Shown: piece by piece, positions 1 to 10,514 of the stretch
Layout of the letters: the number at the start of each line of letters is the position of its first letter
How positions within the stretch are numbered: the first letter of the stretch is position 1
Assembly (NCBI RefSeq): GCF_000321225.1
Contig: NW_004451515.1
Location: 362,457 to 426,456, forward strand
DNA: 64,000 nucleotides
Reading direction: 5' to 3'
DNA from: Odobenus rosmarus divergens
Taxonomy: Eukaryota > Chordata > Mammalia > Carnivora > Odobenidae
The notes under the pieces: model-generated
What the model was told of the DNA's origin: nothing
Databases searched by the model: none
What the model saw: the letters and a program-made list of their open reading frames with translations, nothing else
Program-made: the position numbers and the translations under genes

Positions 1-769
1 CACAGAGAGGCTGATTCTGCTTTCCTTTGGAAAAACAGAATTCTCAGGATGGTAACAAAGGGAAATTAGTGCCCAGACATGTGTCCTGATGTACACTGTC
101 AGCTGGAAGGATGGTGACTCTGCTCCATAGGCAGATGGAAATAAGGAGACGGAAAGAAAAAGAGAAGAAAGCCCCTGCCCCATGTATCATCAGGAAACCA
201 GATTCTCTGAGGCCTCTCTCTTATTCCTGAGGAGTCACTTCTTCTCACTGGCCAACGAAGTCCATTCCCCTGATGGGCAAGGAAGAACAAAGGTCATGAG
301 CATTTCACCTATTTTTTGGGAAGAAGTCGTTCTTCATCGAATTAATCAGCAGTTATTTTGAATTCCTGGTATGTGGTTAGTGCCATGTGAGACACTGGAG
401 AGAAGAAGAAGGAAAACCATGGCCCTTCCTGAGCCCCCCACCACCTGACACAGTCACTGGCACCCTGAGAGCCGCTCCTCATTTCCTTCCCTGGAACCCC
501 CAGCACAGACACCTGAAGACGGGAAGGGAGCTTGGAGTTTAACTGTGGGGAGGGCAACAGGAACTCACTGGAGATAAATGTTAAAGTTCACTGACTGCAG
601 GTGCTTCAGGAATTCAGGGACAAAGGGGAACACAACAGCTGGAGTAATCGAGAATCTCCGGTGGCACTACATTTCATGGGGCAGCCCACTGTACAGGGAA
701 CCTCCCCTATAACAAGCACCACTCAGACCCCACTTCCCCACACTGCGCCTTCAGCAAAAGTCAAGGGCT
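1..769. other. Unique sequence, no gene recognised
   Basis: No repeat family or coding exon is recognised. Two short minus-strand open frames (99-290 and 342-557) have low-complexity, phenylalanine- and serine-rich translations without a recognisable domain, and are treated as chance. Confidence 0.5.
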
Positions 770-1165
770 AATGAACTGATAAATAAATTGTGGTCTCTAC
801 ATACAGCCATATAAAGGAATGAAGTTCTGCCCCCACGCTACAATATGGATGAACCTTGAAGACATTATGCTAAGTGATATGAGCCAGTCACAAAAGGACA
901 AATACTGTATGGTTTCACTTATGTGAAATATCTAGAACAGCCAAATTCATAGAGACAGCAAGTAAGAAGTTTCCAGGGGTGGGGGAGAGGGAGAATTATT
1001 GTTTAACAGGTATAGAGCATTTGTTTGAAAAGCTTAAAAATTATTTGGGAAGATAGTTGCACAATATTGTGGATGCAATTAATGCCTCTGAATTACACAT
1101 TTAAAAATGGTTAGAATTGCAAAATTTTGTATAAATTTTATATGTAAATTTCATATATATTCTAC
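770..1165 (+). mobile_element. Old L1 3' end (ORF2 tail and 3' UTR)
   Basis: The stretch follows the end of an older mammalian L1: the 'caatatggatgaacctt' block near 841, then 'gacattatgctaagtgatat', then 'aaatggttagaattg' near 1106. Indels and substitutions are frequent, so this is an ancient 5'-truncated copy. No TSD was found. Confidence 0.75.
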
Positions 1166-3479
1166 ACTCCTCCCAACTCCCAAAGAAGGCACTTGCTGTT
1201 GAATGCTATAAAGGTCTGAGGATTATGCTGCCACCAGAGTCTTAGATGGACACTGCTTGAGTAGAAGGGGGAGGGTTTGAGCTAGAGAAGCTCTTAAGTA
1301 AGACAAAGGGCAGAGTAACTCATCCAGCCCTTTTCTTCATGTACTAAGTGAAGGTTCTGGATATACTCACAAATTAACACAGTACCCACAATAGTTGCAC
1401 ATGGTAGCTGAAATACGAGTAGCCAATTCCTATGATTTGTCAAGTTGTATATGTATTTGTCAAGTGTAGGTCTAGATGGAAAGTGCACATCATTCTTTAT
1501 ATTGGCAACTAGATGGGCATTAGACATTAGAATAGTGAATATTTTTATAAAAATATTTAATAGTATATTAAATTTTCAAAAAATTAAAATAAAAATTTTA
1601 GCCTTATTTAAATCATTTAAAAGTATCTCAACGGCAAAACCATCATCATAGTATTCACACAGTTGGCAAAGGAAAAGGTATACATGCTGGAATTTTGGCA
1701 AAAATTCCAGAGGTATTTTTTGTGCTTTGAGCAATGCATCATCTTTTGAGTTTGTTACCAGAAGTTGTGGTCACAACTCTGCCAATAGTGATGACATCCT
1801 TTGGAACAATTTGAAGGTTATTTATGATATTTTTCTGGATCCACCCAAAGAAAGACCATCTTGCTGAAATAGATAGCAAATTTGCCCTTGCAACCACTGT
1901 CACACACATGGTGGGAATGCTGGCTAGGCACAGTTAAAGTGATTAGATTTAATTTTGAGAAAATACAAGATGAACTAAAAAGAATAGGAACAACAGAAAT
2001 TTCTCAAATAAAGAATAAACCAAGCTCATTGGAGGAAATGAAATCAATTTTAAATTGTCCTCCCTAGTTACTTGATATGAAGTATTGTTTGTTACCAACC
2101 ATGTTAGCAAAAACTTACCAAAAAAATTATATCTAAGCTTGGTATTTCACCTGGGAAAGAAGTGAACACTTTTTTTTAAAATTTAAGAGAAGAAAATAGT
2201 TTTTCTAAATCATAGGAAGATTCAAACAAGAAATGAGAACATTTGCCTAATTGTGGAGAAGTTTCACAGTCTTAAAACTAATTTCTATAGAGTATATTTT
2301 CTGGTCATTCTAAATCAAGGTGTATTATTATTCTAAGAGAACTGTTTCCAAGAATCTCTTATTTTTGTTGTTGTTTCTGGAAAAGTTACTTAAATTCCAT
2401 GGGATGAGTGAGGGGATATGATTTGTTTGAAAAAGTTTCCATTTTTAGCAGTATTTATTAATTTTGAAATGTAACCTAGAAGTAATCCATGTCTCCAGCA
2501 GGGTGTGTGGCAGAGAAGGTAGGAGAAGCTACCAGACTGAGAAGGGAGGAGTTGCACGTGGGGACCGGAAGCTGATGCAGAAGGCTGGGAAATGGGGGAG
2601 GGGGCGGGGGGGGGCCTTCAGTGACGCTTTGTCAGCCCTAGGTTCAGGATCTGGTTGAGGGGGAGAGAGAAAGGAGGAGAAGGGAGGTGTGGACAGGCCC
2701 TCAGAAGACAGTGAGGAAGTGGGCCCAGCCCAAGCAAAGGATGGACGTTCATGAGTGGAAGGAAGCGAAGGTTTTCCAGAAATCCCAGTAGCGGTTTTCT
2801 TCTTCCTCTAAAGCACTTGAAGACCCTCAGTATGTGTTGCTCAAAATGCTTTCTAAAGGGGCTGTGCCAGTGTACTCCCCCCTGCCACCCCCCACCCGCC
2901 AGCAATTTGTGAGAGTTCAGATTTCACTGTATCCTTGCTGGTATTACTGTAAGTTTTGAAATTCATTAAAAGTATAATAATTTGATAGTTTGCCAGCGTC
3001 CCTGAAATGTAGCATTGTGGTAAAACGAAAACCATCTTTGTTTTTAAAATACTTCTTGGAGACTCACAGTGCTCTCTGCCTTTGGTATGGTGGGGAGAGC
3101 CCTGAGCTGAGTGTCTGGGCCCTTGCCTCCTGGTCCCAGTCTCAAGGACACGTCCATGAGCCTCTCTCTCTCTCCATCCGAAATGTGAGAGCCCTGATAA
3201 ACGTCCTGCTCAGTCCCGAGGTGGTCAGGAATATTAAAGGACATGATAAAAGTGAACATTCATACATAGTAAAAATTCTAATAAATGTAAAGTTTAAGCT
3301 AATTGGTATATATTATATTAATATAGTATATGGGGAGACTGAACCTGAGTACCTACTGTGTGGGATTTGTGAAACTAAAACCAAGACACATCACTTCTGA
3401 CTCCCAATTTTTTAAAAGTTGAGATTTGAGGTAGGGGTAAGGACTTAACTAGGCAATCTTTATGTTCATATAGAAAATC
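1166..3479. other. Mostly unique sequence, no gene supported
   Basis: AT-rich sequence with a GC-richer block at 2480-2900. It holds the longest stop-free ATG frame of the window, 2990-3400 plus (136 codons), but its translation has no recognisable domain, shows no clear initiation context and runs into AT-rich filler. A 61-codon frame at 1882-2067 plus ends in a lysine/glutamate-rich tail and could be a scrap of an old retrocopy; I could not identify a parent. Confidence 0.45.
2594..2614 (+). repeat. G-run block, possible G-quadruplex
   Basis: Three runs of 5, 5 and 9 G separated by single bases (A, C). Enough consecutive G tracts are present for an intramolecular quadruplex, the 9-G run supplying two. 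The motif is visible directly; folding is inferred. Confidence 0.5.
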
Positions 3480-4022
3480 AAATATGTAAGAAGAGCCAGG
3501 AAAATTCTCAAAAAGTATAAACAGGGAGAGGGAGTATTAATTAGCCAGGCCAGATATTAAAACATACTACAGAGCTATAGTAATTCAAAGTTTGATGTTG
3601 GTACATAATTAGATTAATTGAACAATGTAGAAGGATCAGAATTATACCCAAATATAAATGGCAAATGTAATATATGATAAAGATGAAGTAATCTCCAAAA
3701 TACATTGGTTACCAAAAGAAACAAACACTAAGATAGAGAACAACAGAAAGTTATATTGTGCTATCATTTATATTAAGAGGGGTAATCGAGGAGACTATCA
3801 GTACCTGTATGTCTGTACACATATATGTGTATATGATTGCATGTGCTTGTATGTGTGTGGGATTATCTGGCAGGACCCAGAGGAGACTGGTAAAAGTCAT
3901 TGTCGATGAACTAGTTCAGCCATGAGAGGGAGGTTTAATAGTTAATATACTCTTTGCTATAGTTTGGAGTTTTTAAACCAATTTCAAGTACTTACTACCT
4001 ATTTAAATATTTTTTTAAAAAT
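3480..4022 (+). mobile_element. Old L1 fragment (ORF2 3' part and 3' UTR)
   Basis: At 3555-3640 the sequence matches the late part of L1 ORF2 ('attaaaacatactacagagc', then a diverged form of the 'aatagacacatagatcaatgg' block). It ends near 4022 with an L1-like A/T-rich tail. Strong divergence and a TG-rich insert around 3800-3860 show it is an old, decayed copy. Confidence 0.6.
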
Positions 4023-4634
4023 ATTAGCTCAGAGTAAGAGAGAGCCAGGGGAAATTCAATTCACCAAATATCTGGGTGGTTGTTTTAACTTTTCACTCAG
4101 GTATGTTAGTGTCTTGGTCTCTAACATATCAGGAGTTATATAAATACACCTTTCTGCAATTCCTTGCACAGTCCTAGGCCCAGAGTTGGCTTGTCTTAAA
4201 AACTTTCTGGAGTGTGAGATAACTTTCCTTTTCTGTAGAATGGGTCTAATTTAAGAAGCAGGATCGCATGGTTGGCGGTCCCCTTAAATACTTTCCCCCA
4301 TAGTACCAGTGTGGGTAAATCAAACTTTTGGCAGCAGGCAAATTCCATGAATTCATGTGTAGTATTTCTTCTCTGTTTAGAATTGAGATCCAGTGCCCAG
4401 TGCCCTAGCTTTTAAAAATTATCTTTTTGAAAATCTTGCTGCATTTTTGCACTGGTGGAAATGAAGCCTTTGGGCCCTTGGGGAGTTTTTAAATGGCTTC
4501 CTTTGGAAAATCACTGCAGTGGATGTCAGCGGAGAGATTGGTCTCTTGCAGCTCTTTCAGATTCTCCTTGTTCTTTGGGTCCTCCACAGTTCCTTTCTCC
4601 ACCACAGTCAGAGCCACATCAAAATGTGCCTTTC
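4023..4634. other. Unique sequence, no gene
   Basis: No repeat or exon recognised. A 107-codon plus frame starting at 4455 runs into the adjacent antisense L1 arm and gives a proline/serine/histidine-rich translation typical of chance frames. Confidence 0.5.
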
Positions 4635-5126
4635 AAAAGTAAACCAAGCGCTCACTATAGCACCCAGCCACCCCATCCCTCCCAGCCCCCACCACTCCAG
4701 CAACCCTCAGTTTGTTTCCTGAGATTAAGAATTCCTCATATCAGTGAGGTCATACGATACACGTCTTTCTCTGATTGACTTATTTCACTCAGCATAACAC
4801 CCTCCAGTTCCATCCACATCATTGCAAATGGCAAGATCTCATTCCTTTTGATGGCTACATAATATTCCATTGTGAAGGGGGGGGGAATCAGAGGGGGAGG
4901 CGAACCATGAGAGACTATGGACTCTAAGAAACAAACTGAGGGTTCTAGAGGGGAGGGGGTGGGGGGATGGGTTAGCCTGGTGATGGGTATTAAAGAGGGC
5001 ACATACTGAATGGAGCACTGGGTGTTATACGCAAACAATGAATCATGGAACACTACATCAAAAACTAATGATGTAATGTATGGTGATTAACATAACATAA
5101 TAAAATTTTTAAAAAGTAAACTAAGC
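4635..5126 (+). mobile_element. Composite L1 insertion with inverted 5' arm, flanked by TSD
   Basis: A 15-bp duplication 'aaaagtaaaccaagc' at 4635-4649 is repeated with one change at 5112-5126. Between them lie an antisense L1 arm (4650-4874), an 11-bp A/G-rich junction (4875-4885, nine G in a row) and a sense L1 3' UTR ending in an A-rich tail (4886-5111). One TSD around both arms indicates a single integration, as expected for twin priming. The target 'tttc/aaaa' fits an L1 endonuclease nick on the bottom strand. The two arms overlap in content but differ in sequence, so they probably come from two L1 subfamilies. Confidence 0.85.
4736..4870 (-). pseudogene. L1 ORF2 C-terminal fragment in the inverted arm
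   Basis: Reading the minus strand from 4870, the frame begins MEYYVAIKRNEILPFA and continues with WMELEGVMLSEISQSEK to a stop at 4736-4738. This is the extreme C-terminus of the L1 ORF2 protein, with about 44 residues preserved in frame. It has no catalytic domain and no promoter and is non-functional by itself. The preservation suggests a fairly young L1 source. Confidence 0.8.
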
Positions 5127-5474
5127 AAGTATTTTTTTAACTTAACATTGGAGAAATGTATTAAATATATGTTGCCAATAATTTCATCAAATCAGAAATT
5201 CTGCAAGTCCATAAAATCAGGATAATGAAATGGAGACAGCCTGGTTGTATTTATCATCAGCTTGGAAAAATCACCCCTCAAAACAATCATGCCAGAACAA
5301 CCAAGTGTAAGTCAGGATACAGTGATTTAACTGCTGGCCTTTGGGCCAACTGTGATCATTAGTAATAGTACATACTCTGTAGCAAGTGATGGAATGATGA
5401 TGGTTTATGGATTATAAGAGAATCACAGTAAGCTGTTTCATGCTCTCAAGGTTGGCAGCAGTATTCTTGATCTA
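5127..5474. other. Unique sequence, nothing recognised
   Basis: AT-rich sequence between the composite L1 and the next LTR-like element; no feature seen. Confidence 0.5.
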
Positions 5475-5951
5475 CTGTATCATATCTGTAACAAATAACC
5501 CCAGAGCGTAGTGTCTTAAAACAACCGTAATCATTTATTATCTCAGGATTGCAGTGGGCCAGGAATTTGGGAGCAGCATGATTGAGCAGTTTGGGTTTAT
5601 ACTTTCCCATGAGGGTTGCAGTCACGTGTCAGCCAGGTGTTTGCTGAGGCTGAACAATGCAGTTCTAAGGTGGTTTACTTCCGTGGCTGGCAGATTAGTG
5701 CGAGCCATTGGCTGGAGACCCCAGTTCTCATGGGACTGCAGATGTATTCTCATGGCACGGCCGCTGGCTTATTCCAGAGCAAGCCATTCAAGAGAGCAAG
5801 GTGGGAACCACAGTGCCTTCTGTGCCCCAGCCCCATAGGTCATATACTGTCACTTTCACCAACCCCAATTCAGTGTGGGAGGGAGCTGCACAGGGCATGA
5901 GTACCAGGAGGCAAGAATTATCAAGGACCAGCTTAGAAACTGGCTACCACA
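5475..5951 (-). mobile_element. MLT-type (ERVL-MaLR) LTR, antisense
   Basis: The left end 'aacaaataaccccagagc' with 'gtgtcttaaaacaacc' is the reverse complement of the conserved 3' end of MLT1-like LTRs. The right end 'ccaggaggcaagaattatc' and 'ggctaccaca' corresponds to their diverged 5' end. The element is a solo LTR with no internal retroviral genes, and is very diverged. Three overlapping plus-strand frames of 94-98 codons inside it are by-products of LTR sequence. Subfamily not determined. Confidence 0.6.
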
Positions 5952-6610
5952 GCAGCTCAAGCAGGATATCGTCTTTAGGAAAAGAGCGATTTGGGCTCAG
6001 TTAAAAAACATGGTGCAAAGTCAGGAGCTTCATCTATCCTCCATAAGTACAAACGCTGAAGATTAAGCCATATTGCATTCAATAACTGATGATTTTGAAG
6101 GAGGAAATTTCTGTTGAGTAAAGGACCACAGCCAAGAACTGCTGAACATAGTTCAGTCTTTTCCCGCACTAAATCTTAAGCGAACATTTTTCTAACATTA
6201 GATTTCTGTAGGATGACTAATGGACTGTAGGGTAATTCAGCCATTGTTTTTAAAAATCCATTTTGGCAAATAAACCTGAGACTCTGCTGAAAGAGTTGAG
6301 GTTAACCCCCGATCTCTCAGAAAATATTGAGGGGCCGGTGTGTGTCCTCTTGGTAGAGAGAAGGCCTCCGTTCTCGATGTCTAGCCCAACACCACACTAA
6401 CTAATCTGCCTGGCCTTCACTTTATCCTTTTAGTAGGACCTTGGGCTGACTCAACACAACTGGGATTTGGAATCTTGACTCCAGAAAGTCTGTGTTTTTT
6501 AAACCTCAGACTCAGCCATTCTCGATTTTAAAACTAATAACATTTTAAGTTATATACTCAAAGGTAGAGTTAGCATTAAATGTGATAATGTGCATAAGAA
6601 TCTTTTGCAA
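5952..6610. other. Unique sequence, no gene
   Basis: No repeat or exon recognised between the LTR and the first can-SINE. Confidence 0.45.
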
Positions 6611-6808
6611 AGGAGCGTCTGGGTGGTTAAGCATCCAACTCTTGATTTCGGCTCAGGTCAGGATCTATGCTCCGCACTCAGCGCGGAGTCTGCTTCAGAT
6701 TCTCTCTCCCTCTGGCCCTCCCCCTGCTTGTGCACGCATGTGCGCACACTCTCTCTCTTTGCTTCTCTCTCATAAATAAATAAATAAATCATGGGAAAAA
6801 AAAAAAAG
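6611..6808 (+). mobile_element. can-SINE (tRNA-Lys-derived)
   Basis: The head 'ggagcgtctgggtggttaag' is a mutated form of the can-SINE start. It is followed by 'catccaactcttgatttcgg', a CT-rich segment, an (AAAT)n stretch and a 12-A tail. Three differences in the first 20 bases and a missing internal block mark it as older than the copy at 23861. A weak imperfect TSD (around 'atctttt' and 'atgcttt') may flank it. Confidence 0.9.
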
Positions 6809-7244
6809 ATGCTTTGACACTGTGCTCTAAAGAGGATCAGGATGGGATGAGATGGTTTTATAGCATTCCTAATCCTGCCATCATTACCGCTGTCCTGCAA
6901 TTGACCTTGACTTTCTGTCCACCTGTACTACATGCTGACTCTGAGGTATCCTGAGTTTTCTAACCTGTTTTTTAAAAAGTAGGAAAGACCATTCTTTCCC
7001 ACTTTTCTATCCTACAGGAATTTTATACATATAAGTGAAAGAATATATGAAACTTAATTAAAGAAAAGCAGAATAGGAAAGAGGTTCTTTTAAAAGACCC
7101 CTAGAATAAGATCTAGAAGAGTTCACTGAACTCTTCAGTTAACCTGATCCTTGACAAGCCCTGGATGCCTCATATTTGCAGTCAGAGTTTAAGACCAGAT
7201 GATCTTAAGGATCCCTTCCATCACAAGTCATCCCATTGATTTTT
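6809..7244. other. Unique sequence, no gene
   Basis: No repeat family or exon recognised. Confidence 0.4.
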
Positions 7245-7560
7245 GTATTTGATCTCACAACAACCCTGAGGAGTAAGCTTTATTGTTGGGCGAGTTACTT
7301 AACCTTTCTGGGATTCAGCTTCCTCGGGTAGAAAATGTGACTCATCATAGTGCCTTCTCATGGGCTTGTTAAGGATTAAATGAGTTCAAATACATAAAGC
7401 CCTTTGAACAGTGCCTGGAATATGGTAAGCAGTCTGTAAGTGTTAGCAATGCGGATGATGACTTTGCAGATGAGGAGGCTAAGACTCATGAGAGCTGATC
7501 GTTTTCTGAGGTAGTAGAGCTGGAACTTGAATTCCTGTCTTCTATTAAGCCACATTATTG
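7245..7560 (-). mobile_element. MIR element (antisense) split by another MIR
   Basis: The left part 'ctcacaacaaccctgaggag' (7254-7273) and the right part 'gcagatgaggaggctaagac' followed by 'gagctggaacttgaattcc' (7466-7530) are consecutive blocks of an antisense MIR. They are separated by a sense MIR at about 7285-7450. Both are ancient tRNA-derived SINEs; edges are approximate. Confidence 0.65.
7285..7450 (+). mobile_element. MIR element (sense) nested in antisense MIR
   Basis: Shows the MIR order: 'gagttacttaacctttctg', 'cttcctcgggtagaaaatg', 'aaggattaaatgag', 'aacagtgcctgg' and 'ggtaagcagtctgtaagtg'. It starts at the conserved core and lacks the tRNA-like head. Confidence 0.75.
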
Positions 7561-7663
7561 GCATGTACACTTTTCAAACCTTGTTACTCACCTATTTTCA
7601 AAATACACAGTTGATTATCATAGCATCTAAACAGCTAGACCCCCAATCACACTCCGCCGAGGT

Positions 7664-7923
7664 TGTTTTACAGAAAAGGAAAGAAATGAGAAGATGGGAT
7701 GTTACTTGTCTCCAGGATTCTGAAGGTCCATGGGACATGTGGCAGTGCCTCCTTCAACACCAAGTCCCACCAGGGTATCACCACCTAGGAGGGTGTTTTA
7801 CAGAAAAGGAAAGAAATGAGACGATGGGATGTTACTTGTCCCCAGGATTCTGAAGGTCCATGGGACATGTGGCAGTGCCTCCTTCAACACCGAGTCCCAC
7901 CAGGGTATCACCACCTAGGAGGG
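7664..7923. repeat. Tandem duplication of a 130-bp unit
   Basis: Copy 1 is 7664-7793 and copy 2 is 7794-7923. Aligned by eye they differ at three positions (7692/7822 a-c, 7711/7841 t-c, 7762/7892 a-g), about 97.7% identity, with no gaps. The unit contains 'cagaaaaggaaagaaatgag' and 'gggtatcaccacctaggagg' and matches no repeat family I know. A plus-strand frame (7527-7853) crosses the junction but shows no coding character. Confidence 0.95.
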
Positions 7924-8103
7924 TGGAAGAGAATTCTACTTAGTTCCCAAGCACTGTCATGGCTGCCGCAGTTCTGCTGGTAACCACTCATTATACCCTG
8001 CTTTAGTCATGTCTCCATGCTTCTCTTATTTGGAGAAAGAGAACAAATTTCATTGTACCCGGCACAGCCTATTAAAGCAGTAAATAATGGTTTGGATTTA
8101 AAA

Positions 8104-8340
8104 TAGATTCTCCGGGAGCCCCTGGGTGGCTCCATCGGTTAAGTGTCCAACTCTTGATTTGGGCTCAGGTCATGATCTCAGCGTCCTGAGACTGAGCCCT
8201 GCATCTGCCTCCGTGCTCAGCAGGGAGTCTACTTGAGATTCTCTCTCTCTCCCTCTGCACACATTCTCTCTCTTTCTCTCCCTCTCTCTCAAATAAATAA
8301 ATCTTTAAAAAATAAATAAAATAAAATAAGGTAGATTCTC
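8104..8340 (+). mobile_element. can-SINE with TSD
   Basis: TSD 'tagattctc' occurs at 8104-8112 and 8332-8340. The SINE body runs from 8114 ('gggagcccctgggtggctcc') through 'aactcttgatttgggctcag' and a CT-rich stretch to an (AAAT)n/A-rich tail. Changes in the head and body mark it as moderately old. Confidence 0.95.
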
Positions 8341-9689
8341 TGTTCTCCAATTCTCCAGTCTTTTCCACTAATTGTGATTCCGCTTTGGGTGACCACCCAA
8401 GTACAATCTCATTGTCGCCAATGCAGTTATTACATTGAGATGCTCCATGGCCACAGACAGTGCAAACATCATTGGAGCCATTTTAAAAAGCGAGGTGAAA
8501 CTAGAAATCTTGATTACTTTTACTGTTCTTATTGTTTGTTTTGTTTTCAAATATAACCAGACGTTATTTCTCAGAGGTTGTGTGTTTCAAAACAAAATGT
8601 CCTTGAATGTCTGTACAATTCCAAACAGTGCTTTACTCAAAATATTTTTAAAATTCCTCTCGAGTAATTATCTTTAGAGCTTGCAACACATTCTTTCAAA
8701 AAGCCTCAGTTGTGACAAACTGATCACATTATTTTTACTAACACACCATATAGTTGTAGATTCAAACTACTACTGACAGAAAAAGAAAAATTATGGAATA
8801 CATTGTCTTGTGGCTCCTCAGCGGCTATGTATAGTGAAACTAAATTGATGCAGAAAATTGAAGAAACGTTAAAGAAAACTGTCTAAGTATTGACTGGTAA
8901 TGATAGATTATTACCATTTCTGGATGTCACTGGCACATTTCCACTGTATCAACATCATTAAGAATATTTACGTTCGTATACTCTAAGTTTACCTAGTGGA
9001 AAAGTTAAATAAAATGTTCTATAAGAACACTTTTTTAACAAAATAATGTTTAGTTATTACATTCAATTTTTATATTTTATATTATTTTTAAGCGTTATAA
9101 AAATGTATTATTTTATTGCCCTATAAAACACACAAGCTTATTAACCCGGTTTTCTTGGTCTATTTATGAGAATGTTTTATCAAAATGGATATTTTAAATG
9201 TTATAAAGATGCAATACTGTGCTAAATTAGACTATAAATGATTAATTTGGAAAACAAATACATTTTTATTATTTTTCTAGAATGCCTTTATGTTATAATA
9301 GGCAACTATTAGGAAGAAAGATGCCTTCTGTGTGCACATATGCTATCTTTAGGCGTGCCGCGCCAAACTGAATAATTGAGTTAACATTTGTCCAAATTTA
9401 AGTGTAGGTTTTTGTGTTTATACTTACCCTTTTATATATTTACACACATTGTGTATTTGATCAGAAGACTCTGGTTTAGTTTTTATCCTGTATGGGTAAA
9501 TTGATTTGTGATTTTAAAAAAAAAAAATGAGTAGAGAGAAAAGTACAGAGTCAGAAAACTGGAGCTGAATTCTTCAAAGAGATTTCAGTAAAGGGAAAGA
9601 AATTAGATTTTTGGCTGCTCACACTTGGCTCAAGGGGTTTGATTTAATGAAGCTGCGTGGCGTGGCTTTGAAAAGAGCAGAAATCAAGA
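8341..9689. other. AT-rich unique sequence, no gene
   Basis: Very AT-rich from about 8860 to 9530, with no recognised repeat or exon. Two overlapping frames near 8374-8677 give hydrophobic, cysteine-rich translations with no domain. A small hairpin 'ggtaat'/'attacc' lies near 8898-8917. Confidence 0.4.
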
Positions 9690-9850
9690 GGCTTGGGCTT
9701 AAAAGTCCTTGGACTTTGCCACTAATCTCTCTGAAGGACCTCAGACAAATCACTTGACCTCTGTGAGCTTCTGTTTGCTCATCTGTAAAGTGAGAGTTTT
9801 GACGACATGGTTGCTAAAACCCCTTCGAGCTATAACATTCCTCGTCATTC
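9690..9850 (+). mobile_element. MIR element
   Basis: Blocks 'gactttgccactaatctctc', 'caaatcacttgacctctgtg', 'gctcatctgtaaagtgag' and 'cgagctataacattc' follow the sense MIR consensus order. Confidence 0.75.
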
Positions 9851-9944
9851 TAACTCTGAATGTACTAATTCACATCTTCTTTTCCCTGTGTGTTATTTGC
9901 ATGCAGACTACCCAGATACCCACAGATGTTTAACTTCCAGACTT

Positions 9945-10330
9945 TGTATTAGTCAGCTTGGGCTGCCATCACGAAATACCATAGACTAGGGGGCTTAAAC
10001 AACAGACATTTATTTTCTCACAGTTCTGGAGGCTGGGAAGTCCAAGATCAAGGTGCTGGCCAACTCGGTTCCTGGTGAGAGTGCTCTTCCTGGCTTGCAA
10101 ATGGCCACTTTCTTGCTCTCTCCTCATGTGGTCTTTTCTCGGTGTGAGGGCATGGGGAGAGAGAGAAAGAGAGGTCTTTCTCTCCCTCTTATAAAGTTAC
10201 CAGCCCTATCACATTAGGACCTTATCCTTGTGATCTCATTTAAGCTTAATTACCTCCTAAAAACTCTGTCTCCAAACACAGTCACATTGGGCATTGGGGC
10301 TTCAACAGATGAACTTTGGGAGAACAGAGC
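9945..10330 (-). mobile_element. MLT1-type LTR, antisense
   Basis: It starts with 'tgtattagtcagcttgggct', 'ataccatagactagggggc' and 'cagttctggaggctgggaag', the reverse complement of the MLT1 LTR 3' end. It ends with 'acacagtcacattggg' and 'ggcttcaacagatgaac', matching the LTR 5' end. This is a solo LTR of an ERVL-MaLR retroposon with no internal genes. Conservation is good, so it is among the younger MLT1 groups. Confidence 0.85.
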
Positions 10331-10336
10331 AGCTCT

Positions 10337-10366
10337 TCTAGATATTTCGCTCTAGAAATATCTAGA
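10337..10366. repeat. Perfect 12-bp hairpin
   Basis: Arms 'tctagatatttc' (10337-10348) and 'gaaatatctaga' (10355-10366) are exact reverse complements around a 6-base loop. It sits directly after the MLT1 LTR end. Confidence 0.8.
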
Positions 10367-10514
10367 TCCTCTCTTCATTCCAGGTGGTTTGTACTGACTT
10401 TCCTCCTTTTTAGGTTAAGAAGCAAAAACCTAAAGTTTCATGACCTTCCAAAATCAGTCAGAGAAAATACACTATCAACAAATGTGTAAAAGGAATAGAA
10501 ATGAAAGTGGCAGC

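Noticed and set aside
2990..3400. 136-codon ORF, the longest in the window, as a gene
   Set aside because: No recognisable domain, no supporting splice or promoter context, and the second half is AT-rich with composition typical of chance frames.
5475..5951. Three overlapping 94-98 codon ORFs as genes
   Set aside because: They lie in an MLT-type LTR and are shadows of one another.
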